Shown one piece after another: positions 55,334 to 63,773 of a DNA stretch of 64,000 nt. Made by a program: the position numbers and the translations under genes. Origin of the DNA: Pseudomonas frederiksbergensis (lineage in GTDB: Bacteria; Pseudomonadota; Gammaproteobacteria; Pseudomonadales; Pseudomonadaceae); the NCBI RefSeq assembly GCF_003732275.1, contig NZ_MOBM01000038.1, forward strand, positions 1,020,679 through 1,084,678, read 5' to 3'. How positions within the stretch are numbered: the stretch's first letter is position 1; the number at the start of each line of letters is the position of its first letter. The notes beneath the pieces were generated by a model. It made no database searches. It was not told where the DNA came from and saw only the letters and a program-made list of their open reading frames with translations.

Positions 55334-56746
55334 TCAACGGTTCATCGGCGAAACAAACCGGCTCTTGGCCACGCTATAGATGTCCGGTTCATCACTGTCG
55401 ACAACCTTGAAACTGATGGTCTGCGAGCTGCTGCTCGGGCGATCCGTGGTCATGGCCACCGACACCGGTACGTCGACGATCTCACCGGGGGCCAGGCTCA
55501 GTTCGGTCTTGCCTTGCAGCTGAAAGCCGTCACCATCGACCAGCGTCAATCGGTAGTCCTGACGTTGCTGGGTCTTGTTGATGACCTTCAGGCTGTAGAT
55601 GTTTTCGATCTGGCCTTCACTGTTCTCGCGGAACAGGCCACGGTCCTTGCTCACGTCCAGCGACACCATCGGCCGCTCCACCAGCGCCAGGGCGAGGGCG
55701 CCGATCATCACCAGCAGCACCGCGCTGTAGCCGATCAAGCGCGGGCGCAACAGGTGGGTCTTGCCACCCTGCAACTCATGCTCCGAGGTGTAGCTGATCA
55801 GCCCACGGGCGTAGCCCATTTTGTCCATGATCGAATCACAGGCGTCGATGCACGCGGCGCAACCGATGCATTCCATCTGCAAGCCGTCGCGAATGTCGAT
55901 GCCGGTCGGGCAGACCTGCACGCACAGTTGGCAATCGATGCAATCACCCAGCCCGACCTCGGCGGGTTTCACGTCACGTTTGCGCGGGCCACGGTTTTCG
56001 CCGCGGGCCACGTCGTAGGAAATGGTCAGGGTGTCCTTGTCGAACATCACGCTCTGGAACCGCGCATACGGGCACATGTGCATGCACACCGCTTCGCGCA
56101 GCCAACCGGCATGGATGTAAGTAGCCCCGGTAAAGAACAGCACCCAGAACAGGCTGACACCGCCGATTTGCAAGGTCAGCAGCTCCTCGGCCAGCGGACG
56201 GATCGGTGTGAAGTAGCCAACAAAGGTCAGGCCCGTGAGCAGGCTGATTGCCAGCCACAGGGTATGTTTGGCCGTGCGGCGGACCAGTTTGTTCAGGCCC
56301 CAGGGCGCAGCTTGCAGTTTGATCCGTTGGTTGCGTTCGCCTTCGGTGAGCTTCTCGCACCACATGAAGATCCAGGTCCAGGAACTCTGCGGGCAGGTGT
56401 AACCGCACCAGACCCGGCCTGCGAACACGGTGATCGCAAACAGGCCGAATGCGGCGATGATCAGCAGCGCCGAAAGCAGAATGAAATCCTGTGGCCAGAA
56501 GGTCGCGCCGAAGATGTGAAATTTGCTTTCGGAAAGGTCCCAGAGCACCGCCTGGCGGCCACCCCAGTTCAGCCACACCGTGCCGAAGAACAGCAGAAAC
56601 AGAACCCCCGCGCCACTCATGCGCAGGGTGCGGAACAAGCCCGTGAAGCTGCGGGTATGGATCAGGTTGTCGCTGGATTTGGCCTTTATCTTTGGACGCA
56701 AAGGCTCGAACGTTTCAACGGTTCGGACGGGGATTCTATCGCTCAT
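55334..56746 (-). CDS. ccoG: cytochrome c oxidase accessory protein CcoG
   Basis: A 470-residue membrane iron-sulfur protein needed for cbb3 oxidase assembly, probably copper reduction. Membrane helices surround WCGYTCPQSSWTWIFMWCEK; the ferredoxin cysteines are CIDCQLCVQVCP and CIGCAACIDACD; the periplasmic C-terminal part is Ig-like. This copy is the orphan-cluster type (recalled PA4131), not part of a ccoNOPQ-ccoGHIS operon. The ATG at 56746 is chosen; one at 56770 lies close to the predicted transcription start. Confidence 0.88.
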   Translation of the reverse strand: MSDRIPVRTVETFEPLRPKIKAKSSDNLIHTRSFTGLFRTLRMSGAGVLFLLFFGTVWLNWGGRQAVLWDLSESKFHIFGATFWPQDFILLSALLIIAAFGLFAITVFAGRVWCGYTCPQSSWTWIFMWCEKLTEGERNQRIKLQAAPWGLNKLVRRTAKHTLWLAISLLTGLTFVGYFTPIRPLAEELLTLQIGGVSLFWVLFFTGATYIHAGWLREAVCMHMCPYARFQSVMFDKDTLTISYDVARGENRGPRKRDVKPAEVGLGDCIDCQLCVQVCPTGIDIRDGLQMECIGCAACIDACDSIMDKMGYARGLISYTSEHELQGGKTHLLRPRLIGYSAVLLVMIGALALALVERPMVSLDVSKDRGLFRENSEGQIENIYSLKVINKTQQRQDYRLTLVDGDGFQLQGKTELSLAPGEIVDVPVSVAMTTDRPSSSSQTISFKVVDSDEPDIYSVAKSRFVSPMNR

Positions 56747-56781
56747 GGTCTTTCGCTCATCAGCCTCCATCAGGCCTGAGC

Positions 56782-56817
56782 ACTATGACCAGCGATCTGT
56801 TTGCATAACAGACTCAG
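56782..56817 (-). promoter_or_regulatory. candidate MocR-regulated promoter of ccoG
   Basis: On the minus strand CTGAGTCTGTTA (56817 to 56806), an 18-base spacer and CATAGT (56787 to 56782). The spacer begins TGCAAACAG, also found in the ccoN promoter as TGCAACAG, making an inverted CTGTT-N5-AACAG. Confidence 0.6.
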
Positions 56818-56891
56818 CTAAAGCAATAAAAAGAGGATCAGATGAGTTTCTGGCTCCTGCCTGCGACAACTTGATGCACCCGCAACGGCAG

Positions 56892-56922
56892 GCCGCAAAC
56901 GCCTGTGCCAGGTGTTTGCGGC
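56892..56922. terminator. 14-bp stem-loop downstream of DUF3203
   Basis: CGCAAACGCCTG and CAGGTGTTTGCG pair around a TGC loop with one G-T wobble, extended by two more base pairs. There is no T tract, so termination is uncertain. Confidence 0.5.
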
Positions 56923-56941
56923 GTATGTTGATGCGGCTCAG

Positions 56942-57175
56942 TCAAATCACCGAATCACTGTCCGTGGCCTTCAAATGCCGGCGTTCATCCACTGCGCCTG
57001 CTACGGTCAATGCATCGGCTTCTGCTTCGGTGATATAGATGCGCTGGTCGTCGAGGTCGACCGCCGACATGGATTTTTCCCCGTCGGTGATGATGGTCAC
57101 GTCGGAGCAAAGACGGATTTCTTCTCTGTTTTGGGTGATGAAGAAGCAGGTCTGGTTTTCGATGCGCACGGTCAT
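56942..57175 (-). CDS. DUF3203 family protein
   Basis: A 77-residue small protein (MTVRIENQTCFFITQNREEI at the start, DLDDQRIYITEAEADALTVAG later) of the Pseudomonas-restricted DUF3203 family as I recognise it. Cytoplasmic, function unknown. AAAGGACG precedes the ATG at 57175. Confidence 0.75.
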   Translation of the reverse strand: MTVRIENQTCFFITQNREEIRLCSDVTIITDGEKSMSAVDLDDQRIYITEAEADALTVAGAVDERRHLKATDSDSVI

Positions 57176-57305
57176 GGAGGCGTCCTTTTTTCGGCGGATT
57201 CTGAAGTGTTAGGACGCGTGCGCCGATCATCGTTCTGTGCAACCGATTAATGGTGGGTGCGGTCCATCCTCTATCGGGTCATTACATCATCACAAGGACT
57301 GCGCC

Positions 57306-57806
57306 ATGGATGCCTGGTGGCACGAGGTTTGGGTGACGCTGCAAGCGGAGTTCGCCGACATCGGCGACGCCTCGCAACTGACGCGCATTACAGTGCGATT
57401 GCTAATGGCCGCTTTGCTGGGCGGCATTCTCGGTTTCGAACGTGAGCAGAAAGGTAAGGCCGCCGGGATTCGCACCCATATGCTGGTAGCGCTGGGCGCG
57501 GCGCTGTTTGTGCTGGTGCCGCAGATGTCAGGATCCCAGGCCGACGCCATGAGCCGGGTGGTGCAGGGCGTGATCGCCGGCATCGGCTTTCTCGGGGCCG
57601 GGACTATCCTGAAAAATACTGATGGCGACGAGGGCCATGTCAAAGGCCTGACCACCGCTGCCGGTTTGTGGATGACGGCGGCCATTGGCGTTTCAGCCGG
57701 GATGGGCCGCGAGGCGACGGCGCTGCTCAGTACGTTGCTGGCGTTGGTGATTCTCGGTGTGATGCCTGTCGTGGTGCGCCAGATTGAAAAGGATCGAAAC
57801 CCGTAA
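57306..57806 (+). CDS. MgtC/SapB family membrane protein
   Basis: A 166-residue protein. The family core is RITVRLLMAALLGGILGFEREQKGKAAGIRTHMLVALGAALFVL, followed by GVIAGIGFLGAGTILK and KGLTTAAGLWMTAAIGVSAGMG. MgtC-type proteins act in low-magnesium adaptation and modulate ATP synthase or transporters; this short version lacks the C-terminal ACT-like domain of true MgtC. AAGGA at 57295-57299 sets the start at 57306. No riboswitch-like leader was recognised. Confidence 0.87.
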   Translation: MDAWWHEVWVTLQAEFADIGDASQLTRITVRLLMAALLGGILGFEREQKGKAAGIRTHMLVALGAALFVLVPQMSGSQADAMSRVVQGVIAGIGFLGAGTILKNTDGDEGHVKGLTTAAGLWMTAAIGVSAGMGREATALLSTLLALVILGVMPVVVRQIEKDRNP

Positions 57807-57831
57807 AACCTTCATGCGTCGGGAGCACTGT

Positions 57832-58014
57832 TCACGGACTCACGATTTCCGGCGGCTGGGAGCTCGGCGGCTCCTCCCGGGGCGGCGGGCTGGTGCCTGG
57901 CGGTTCCTGCTCGGGGATGGGGCCGGGTTCGGTCGGCGGAGTTGGCGGTGTTGGCGGAATCGTCGGCTCATCGATGTTCGGATCGGGTGTCTCGGCCGGG
58001 ATTGGAATGCTCAT
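57832..58014 (-). CDS. small proline-rich protein
   Basis: A 60-residue protein made largely of Pro, Glu and Ser (MSIPIPAETPDPNIDEPTIP, then PPTPPTPPTEPGPIPEQEPPG). It has no signal peptide. GGAGACGATCG precedes the ATG at 58014, supporting it as a gene rather than a GC-bias artefact. No function is known. Confidence 0.6.
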   Translation of the reverse strand: MSIPIPAETPDPNIDEPTIPPTPPTPPTEPGPIPEQEPPGTSPPPREEPPSSQPPEIVSP

Positions 58015-58110
58015 CGATCGTCTCCAGTGGCAGATGGCGTGAGTCGTGCTTAAGTTGGTTGACCCGTACACAGGGAATTTGATTCCCCGAAAGACTTGGC
58101 AAATCCCTCT

Positions 58111-58138
58111 GAACTTTTACCGGCGCCTGCTGTTCGGA
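58111..58138 (+). promoter_or_regulatory. candidate AlgU (sigma-E-like) promoter ahead of glgE
   Basis: GAACTT at 58111-58116, a 17-base spacer and TCGGA at 58134-58138, close to the AlgU pattern GAACTT-N16/17-TCtgA. About 90 bases before the glgE start. The match is by eye only. Confidence 0.45.
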
Positions 58139-58228
58139 ACTTAAGTGAGTTCATGTCGGGGCAGACCGCTTCGTGTGAACGACGACCAGGCACAAGAGCG
58201 TCCTTGGGGCGTTAAGGAGAGATGCTCG

Positions 58229-60226
58229 ATGACCGCTGAAAAACCCACAGAGGCGAGCTACAACCCGCATATACCGCTGTCCCAGGCATTGTTGCTGCCG
58301 CGGATCGTGATCGAAAACACCATGCCGATCCTCGATGGCGGGCAATTCGCCGTTAAAGCCGTGATTGATCAGGACGTGGTGGTGACCAGTAAAGTGTTTG
58401 CCGACGGTCACGACAAACTGGCCGTGCGCATCCGTTGGCGTGCCGACGGCGACGAAACCTGGCAGAGCGAGGTGATGGCCGAGTTGGGCAATAACGGCTG
58501 GCAGGGCCAGTTCCGTGTCGAGAAGCAGGGCCGCTATGTGTTCTGCCTCGAAGCCTGGATCGATCAGTTCGCCAGTTTTTGTTATGAGCTGGAAAAAAAG
58601 CACGTCGCTGGCGTTTCGGTCAGCCTGGAGCTGCAGGAAGGGCGCACTCACGTCCAGCAGGCCGCCGAACGCTCCGAAGGTCAGCTCAGTGAACAACTGG
58701 CGGCGTTGCACCATGAATTGTCCGGTCTGCTCGAAACCGAGCAGGTTGCTTTGTTTCTGCACCAGCGTAGCGCGGACTTGATGGCCCAGGCCGACCATCG
58801 TCCCTCGCTGAACCTGAGCCCTGAATACCCGGTGGACGTAGAGCGAGCGCTGGCGCAGTTCGCCAGTTGGTATGAACTGTTTCCGCGCTCGATCACCGAT
58901 GACCCGGCCCGCCACGGCACCTTCAACGACGTGCATTCGCGGCTGCCGATGATCCAGGACATGGGTTTCGACGTGCTGTACTTCACGCCGATCCACCCGA
59001 TCGGCCGCAGCTACCGCAAAGGCCCGAACAACTCGTTGATCGCCGGCCCCGACGATCCGGGCAGCCCTTACGCCATTGGCAGCGAAGAGGGCGGGCACGA
59101 GGCGATTCACTCGGAATTGGGCACTCGCGAAGATTTTCGCCGGCTCGTTGCGGCCGCTGCCGAGCATGGGCTGGAAATTGCCCTCGACTTTGCGATTCAG
59201 TGTTCCCAGGATCACCCGTGGCTCAAACAGCACCCGGGCTGGTTCAACTGGCGGCCGGACGGCACGATCAAATACGCCGAGAACCCGCCGAAGAAATACC
59301 AGGACATCGTCAACGTCGACTTCTATGCCGTGGATGCTATTCCCAGTCTTTGGATCGAGTTGCGTGACATCGTCGTGGGTTGGGTCAAGGAGGGCGTGAA
59401 GCTGTTTCGCGTCGACAATCCTCATACCAAACCGTTGCCGTTCTGGCAGTGGATGATCGCCGATGTGCGGGCGCTGTACCCCGAGGTGATCTTCCTGGCC
59501 GAAGCCTTTACCACCCCGGCGATGATGGCGCGTTTGGGCAAGGTCGGTTACTCCCAGAGCTACACCTATTTCACCTGGCGCAACACCAAGACCGAGCTGG
59601 CGACTTACTTCACCGAACTCAACGAGTCGCCGTGGCGTGAATGCTACCGGCCGAATTTTTTCGTCAACACGCCGGACATCAACCCGGCGTTCCTGCATGA
59701 ATCCGGGCGCGCGGGTTTTCTGATTCGTGCCGCGCTGGCGACCATGGGCTCCGGGCTGTGGGGCATGTATTCGGGTTTTGAACTGTGTGAAGCGGCACCG
59801 GTGCCGGGCCGGGAGGAATACCTCAATTCCGAGAAGTACGAAATCCGCCCACGGGACTTCAACGCGCCGGGCAACATCATTGCCGAAATCGCCCAGCTCA
59901 ACCGCATCCGCCGGCAGAACCCGGCGTTGCACACGCACCTGGGCCTGAAGGTCTACAACGCCTGGAACGACAACATTCTGTACTTCGGCAAACGCAGCGT
60001 CGACGGCAGCAATTTCATTCTGGTGGCGGTCAGCCTCGATCCGCATCACGCCCAAGAGGCGAACTTCGAATTGCCGCTGTGGGAAATGGGCCTGCCCGAC
60101 GATGCCAGCACTCAGGGCGAAGACTTGATGAACGGCCACCGCTGGACCTGGCACGGCAAGTACCAGTTCATGCGGATCGAACCGTGGCATCAGCCGTTCG
60201 GGATTTGGCGGATATCTGCCTCTTGA
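58229..60226 (+). CDS. glgE: alpha-1,4-glucan:maltose-1-phosphate maltosyltransferase GlgE
   Basis: A 665-residue GH13 enzyme that adds maltosyl units from maltose-1-phosphate to alpha-glucan. The nucleophile is D396 in FRVDNPHTK and the acid/base E425 in FLAEAFTT; VLYFTPIHPIGRSYRKGPNN and QDHPWLKQHPGWF are family features. AAGGAGA (58214-58220) sets the start at 58229. It feeds on the product of the maltokinase half of the treS-pep2 gene downstream. Confidence 0.94.
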   Translation: MTAEKPTEASYNPHIPLSQALLLPRIVIENTMPILDGGQFAVKAVIDQDVVVTSKVFADGHDKLAVRIRWRADGDETWQSEVMAELGNNGWQGQFRVEKQGRYVFCLEAWIDQFASFCYELEKKHVAGVSVSLELQEGRTHVQQAAERSEGQLSEQLAALHHELSGLLETEQVALFLHQRSADLMAQADHRPSLNLSPEYPVDVERALAQFASWYELFPRSITDDPARHGTFNDVHSRLPMIQDMGFDVLYFTPIHPIGRSYRKGPNNSLIAGPDDPGSPYAIGSEEGGHEAIHSELGTREDFRRLVAAAAEHGLEIALDFAIQCSQDHPWLKQHPGWFNWRPDGTIKYAENPPKKYQDIVNVDFYAVDAIPSLWIELRDIVVGWVKEGVKLFRVDNPHTKPLPFWQWMIADVRALYPEVIFLAEAFTTPAMMARLGKVGYSQSYTYFTWRNTKTELATYFTELNESPWRECYRPNFFVNTPDINPAFLHESGRAGFLIRAALATMGSGLWGMYSGFELCEAAPVPGREEYLNSEKYEIRPRDFNAPGNIIAEIAQLNRIRRQNPALHTHLGLKVYNAWNDNILYFGKRSVDGSNFILVAVSLDPHHAQEANFELPLWEMGLPDDASTQGEDLMNGHRWTWHGKYQFMRIEPWHQPFGIWRISAS

Positions 60227-60240
60227 ATACACCGCGCTCC

Positions 60241-60362
60241 TGTGGCGAGGGAGCTTGCTCCCGCTCGGCGGCGAAGCAGTCGCAAACCCGGTGAATGCGG
60301 TGCAACTGATGAACTGCAATGGGGTTGCTGCGCAACCCAGCGGGAGCAAGCTCCCTCGCCAC
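60241..60362. repeat. palindromic repeat, family B, between glgE and treS
   Basis: TGTGGCGAGGGAGCTTGCTC at 60241 and its mirror ending at 60362, in a 203-base gap between two genes of one pathway. Confidence 0.88.
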
Positions 60363-60429
60363 AAAGAGCCGCCCTCGGCAGCAGAGTGTTTCGCCTTAGT
60401 GGCCTTATTGAATTCAACAGGAGTTACAA

Positions 60430-63400
60430 ATGGCGAAGAAACCCAGGTCAGCCACCTTTATCAAAGACCCGCTCTGGTACAAGGATGCGGTGATCTACCA
60501 GGTTCACGTTAAGTCTTTTTTCGACTCCAACAACGACGGGATCGGCGACTTTCCCGGCCTTATCGCCAAACTCGATTACATTGCCGATCTGGGCGTCAAC
60601 ACCATCTGGCTGTTGCCATTCTACCCCTCGCCACGACGCGACGATGGCTATGACATCGCCGAATACCGTGGTGTGCATCCTGACTACGGCACCATGGCCG
60701 ATGCCAAGCGCTTCATTGCCGAGGCTCATAAACGCGGCCTGCGGGTGATTACCGAATTGGTCATCAACCACACCTCGGACCAGCACGCCTGGTTCCAGCG
60801 CGCGCGCAAGGCCAAGCCCGGTTCGGCGGCCCGCGACTTCTACGTCTGGTCCGATGACGACCAGAAATACGATGGCACTCGCATCATCTTTCTCGACACC
60901 GAAAAGTCCAACTGGACCTGGGACCCGGTGGCCGGTCAGTACTTCTGGCACCGTTTCTATTCCCACCAGCCAGACCTGAACTTCGACAACCCGCAGGTCA
61001 TGAAAGCGGTGCTGTCGGTGATGCGTTACTGGCTCGACATGGGCATCGACGGTCTGCGGCTGGACGCGATCCCGTACCTGATTGAGCGCGACGGCACCAA
61101 CAATGAAAACCTGCCCGAGACCCACGACGTCCTCAAGCAGATCCGTGCCGAGATCGACGCCAATTACCCCGACCGCATGTTGCTGGCTGAAGCCAATCAG
61201 TGGCCGGAAGACACTCAGCTGTACTTTGGCAACACCGACGCCAGTGGCCAGAACGGCGACGAATGTCATATGGCCTTTCATTTCCCGCTGATGCCGCGCA
61301 TGTACATGGCGCTGGCTCAGGAAGATCGCTTCCCGATCACCGATATCCTGCGCCAGACCCCGGAAATCCCCGCCAACTGCCAGTGGGCGATTTTCCTGCG
61401 CAACCACGATGAGTTGACCCTGGAAATGGTCACCGACCGGGAGCGCGATTACCTGTGGAATTACTACGCCGCCGACCGTCGGGCGCGGATCAATCTGGGG
61501 ATTCGCCGGCGTCTGGCGCCGTTGATGGAACGTGATCGTCGCCGCGTGGAACTGCTTAACAGCCTGCTGCTGTCGATGCCCGGCACGCCGACCCTGTATT
61601 ACGGCGATGAAATCGGCATGGGCGACAACATCTACCTCGGCGACCGCGACGGTGTGCGCACGCCGATGCAGTGGTCGATCGATCGTAACGGCGGGTTCTC
61701 CCGCGCCGATCCGGCCAGCCTGGTGCTGCCGCCGATCATGGACCCGCTCTACGGCTATCTGTCGGTCAACGTCGAAACCCAGGCCGGTGACCCTCATTCA
61801 TTGTTGAACTGGAACCGGCGCCTGCTCGCGGTGCGCAAGCAGTCCAAGGCCTTCGGTCGCGGGACGTTGAAGATGCTCTCGCCGAGCAATCGACGGATTC
61901 TGGCTTACACCCGCGAATTCACCGGCCCGGACGGCAAGCACGAGATTATTTTGTGCGTGGCCAACGTGTCCCGCAGCGCGCAAGCGGCGGAACTGGATCT
62001 GTCGGCTTACGTCGGCATGGTTCCGGTGGAGATGCTCGGCGGCAATGCGTTCCCGCCCATCGGCCAGTTGAATTTCCTGCTGACGCTGGCGCCTTACGGT
62101 TTCTATTGGTTCGGGCTGGCGGCGGAAAACCAAATGCCGAGCTGGCACGTGGAACCGGCACAAAGCCTGCCGGACTTCACCACCCTGGTGCTGAAGAAAC
62201 GCATGGAAGAGCTGCTCGAAGCGCCATCCCGACGTACTCTGGAGCAGGGCATCCTGCCGAGCTGGTTGCAGAACCGCCGCTGGTACGCCGGCAAGGACGG
62301 CATCATCGACAACGTCAACCTCGCTTACGGCGTGCGTTTTGGCGACCCGCAGCATCCAGTGCTGCTGGGTGAAATCGACGTCACCAGCGGCGGTCAGACC
62401 AGCCGCTATCAATTGCCGTTCGGCTTTATTTCCGAGGAACAGGTTGGCGCGGCGTTGCCGCAGCAATTGGCGCTGGCCAGGGTCCGGCGCGGGCGTCAGG
62501 TCGGCTTGATCACCGACGCCTTCAGCCTCGACAGCTTTGTTCATACCGTGTTGCAGAGCATGCAGGCCGGCATGGTGTTGCCGTCGGACGGCGGCGAGAT
62601 CCGCTTCGAGCCTACCGACGAACTGGCCAGACTTGGCCTGACGGCCGAGTCGGAGGTGCGGTACCTGTCCGCCGAGCAATCCAACAGTTCGGTGGTGATC
62701 GGCAGCAGCCTGGTGCTGAAACTGATCCGCAAGGTCGCGTCAGGCGTGCATCCGGAACTGGAAATGAGTGCGTACCTGACCCATGCCGGTTTCCAAAACA
62801 TATCGCCACTGCTGGGGGCGGTGATTCGTCGCGATGCGGCGGGCGAAGACACGTTGTTGATGATCGCCCAAGGCTACTTGAGCAATCAGGGCGATGCGTG
62901 GGAGTGGACCCAGAACAACCTCGAACGGGCACTTCGCGACGAACTCGCTGATGCCATGTCCGAGCAGGAGCAGCACTACAACGCCCTCGGCGAGCTGAAG
63001 GATTTTGCCGGCATGCTCGGCCAGCGTCTGGGGGAAATGCATCAGATGTTGGCCGCCCCGAGCGCCAATCCGGACTTTGCCCCACAGATCACCACCCAGA
63101 AAGATGCTTTGGCCTCGGCCAAGGATGTGGCGGCGCAACTGGAACATGCCCTGAAGTTACTCAAGCAGCATCAAACTGAACTGAACGCCGAGGATCAGGC
63201 ATTGGTCAGTCGTTTGCTGGACAACAAAAAATCCATCCTCAGCCATGTCCAGGAACTGGGTAAAAAGGCTGCTGGCGGTTTGCGTATCCGCGTCCATGGT
63301 GACTTGCACCTGGGGCAGGTGCTGGTGATCAAGGGCGATGCCTACCTGATCGATTTCGAGGGCGAGCCGGCGCGGCCGCTGCATGAGCGCCGAGGCAAGC

Positions 63401-63771
63401 ACAGCCCTTATAAAGATGTCAGCGGCGTGTTGCGCTCCTTCGATTACGCCGCGGCGATGACGATCAACGTGCATAACGTCGATAACACCGTCGCCGCCCA
63501 AGAGGCGCGTCAACGGGTTGCCGAGCGTTATCTGAAAGAGGCAAGGCAAGCATTTGTCGACGCTTATCGGCTGGCGGCAGCTAGTCTTGCTCATGCATGG
63601 CAAGATCCTGAAGGCGAAGACGCCGCGCTGGCGTTGTTCGGTCTGGAGAAGGCGGCTTATGAAGTGGCCTATGAGGCTGAAAATCGCCCCACCTGGCTGC
63701 CCGTGCCGTTGCACGGTCTGTACGGGTTATTGAGTGGGCTCAAACCCTTTTCCGATCTTGGTGGAGAGTAG
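60430..63771 (+). CDS. treS: trehalose synthase-maltokinase fusion (TreS-Pep2)
   Basis: A 1113-residue fusion. Residues 1 to about 590 are the GH13 trehalose synthase with D212 (GLRLDAIPYL), E254 (LLAEANQW) and D327 (RNHDELT) as catalytic triad. The C-terminal half is a maltokinase with the kinase-like HGDLHLGQ near 955 and IDFEGEP near 975. Together they turn trehalose into maltose and then maltose-1-phosphate, the GlgE donor. A single open frame joins both. The glgB ATG follows two bases after the stop. Confidence 0.94.
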   Translation: MAKKPRSATFIKDPLWYKDAVIYQVHVKSFFDSNNDGIGDFPGLIAKLDYIADLGVNTIWLLPFYPSPRRDDGYDIAEYRGVHPDYGTMADAKRFIAEAHKRGLRVITELVINHTSDQHAWFQRARKAKPGSAARDFYVWSDDDQKYDGTRIIFLDTEKSNWTWDPVAGQYFWHRFYSHQPDLNFDNPQVMKAVLSVMRYWLDMGIDGLRLDAIPYLIERDGTNNENLPETHDVLKQIRAEIDANYPDRMLLAEANQWPEDTQLYFGNTDASGQNGDECHMAFHFPLMPRMYMALAQEDRFPITDILRQTPEIPANCQWAIFLRNHDELTLEMVTDRERDYLWNYYAADRRARINLGIRRRLAPLMERDRRRVELLNSLLLSMPGTPTLYYGDEIGMGDNIYLGDRDGVRTPMQWSIDRNGGFSRADPASLVLPPIMDPLYGYLSVNVETQAGDPHSLLNWNRRLLAVRKQSKAFGRGTLKMLSPSNRRILAYTREFTGPDGKHEIILCVANVSRSAQAAELDLSAYVGMVPVEMLGGNAFPPIGQLNFLLTLAPYGFYWFGLAAENQMPSWHVEPAQSLPDFTTLVLKKRMEELLEAPSRRTLEQGILPSWLQNRRWYAGKDGIIDNVNLAYGVRFGDPQHPVLLGEIDVTSGGQTSRYQLPFGFISEEQVGAALPQQLALARVRRGRQVGLITDAFSLDSFVHTVLQSMQAGMVLPSDGGEIRFEPTDELARLGLTAESEVRYLSAEQSNSSVVIGSSLVLKLIRKVASGVHPELEMSAYLTHAGFQNISPLLGAVIRRDAAGEDTLLMIAQGYLSNQGDAWEWTQNNLERALRDELADAMSEQEQHYNALGELKDFAGMLGQRLGEMHQMLAAPSANPDFAPQITTQKDALASAKDVAAQLEHALKLLKQHQTELNAEDQALVSRLLDNKKSILSHVQELGKKAAGGLRIRVHGDLHLGQVLVIKGDAYLIDFEGEPARPLHERRGKHSPYKDVSGVLRSFDYAAAMTINVHNVDNTVAAQEARQRVAERYLKEARQAFVDAYRLAAASLAHAWQDPEGEDAALALFGLEKAAYEVAYEAENRPTWLPVPLHGLYGLLSGLKPFSDLGGE

Positions 63772-63773
63772 TC

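Noticed and set aside
53897..56779. 960-codon plus-strand frame across the MocR gene and ccoG
   Set aside because: It runs through the family B repeat and opposite two clear genes; composition is rich in His, Gln and Arg, as in other shadows.
56523..57038. 171-codon plus-strand frame ahead of MgtC
   Set aside because: It overlaps ccoG and DUF3203 antisense, starts inside ccoG and has no ribosome binding site.
58151..60364. 737-codon frame antisense to glgE
   Set aside because: Shadow of glgE, reaching into the flanking repeat.
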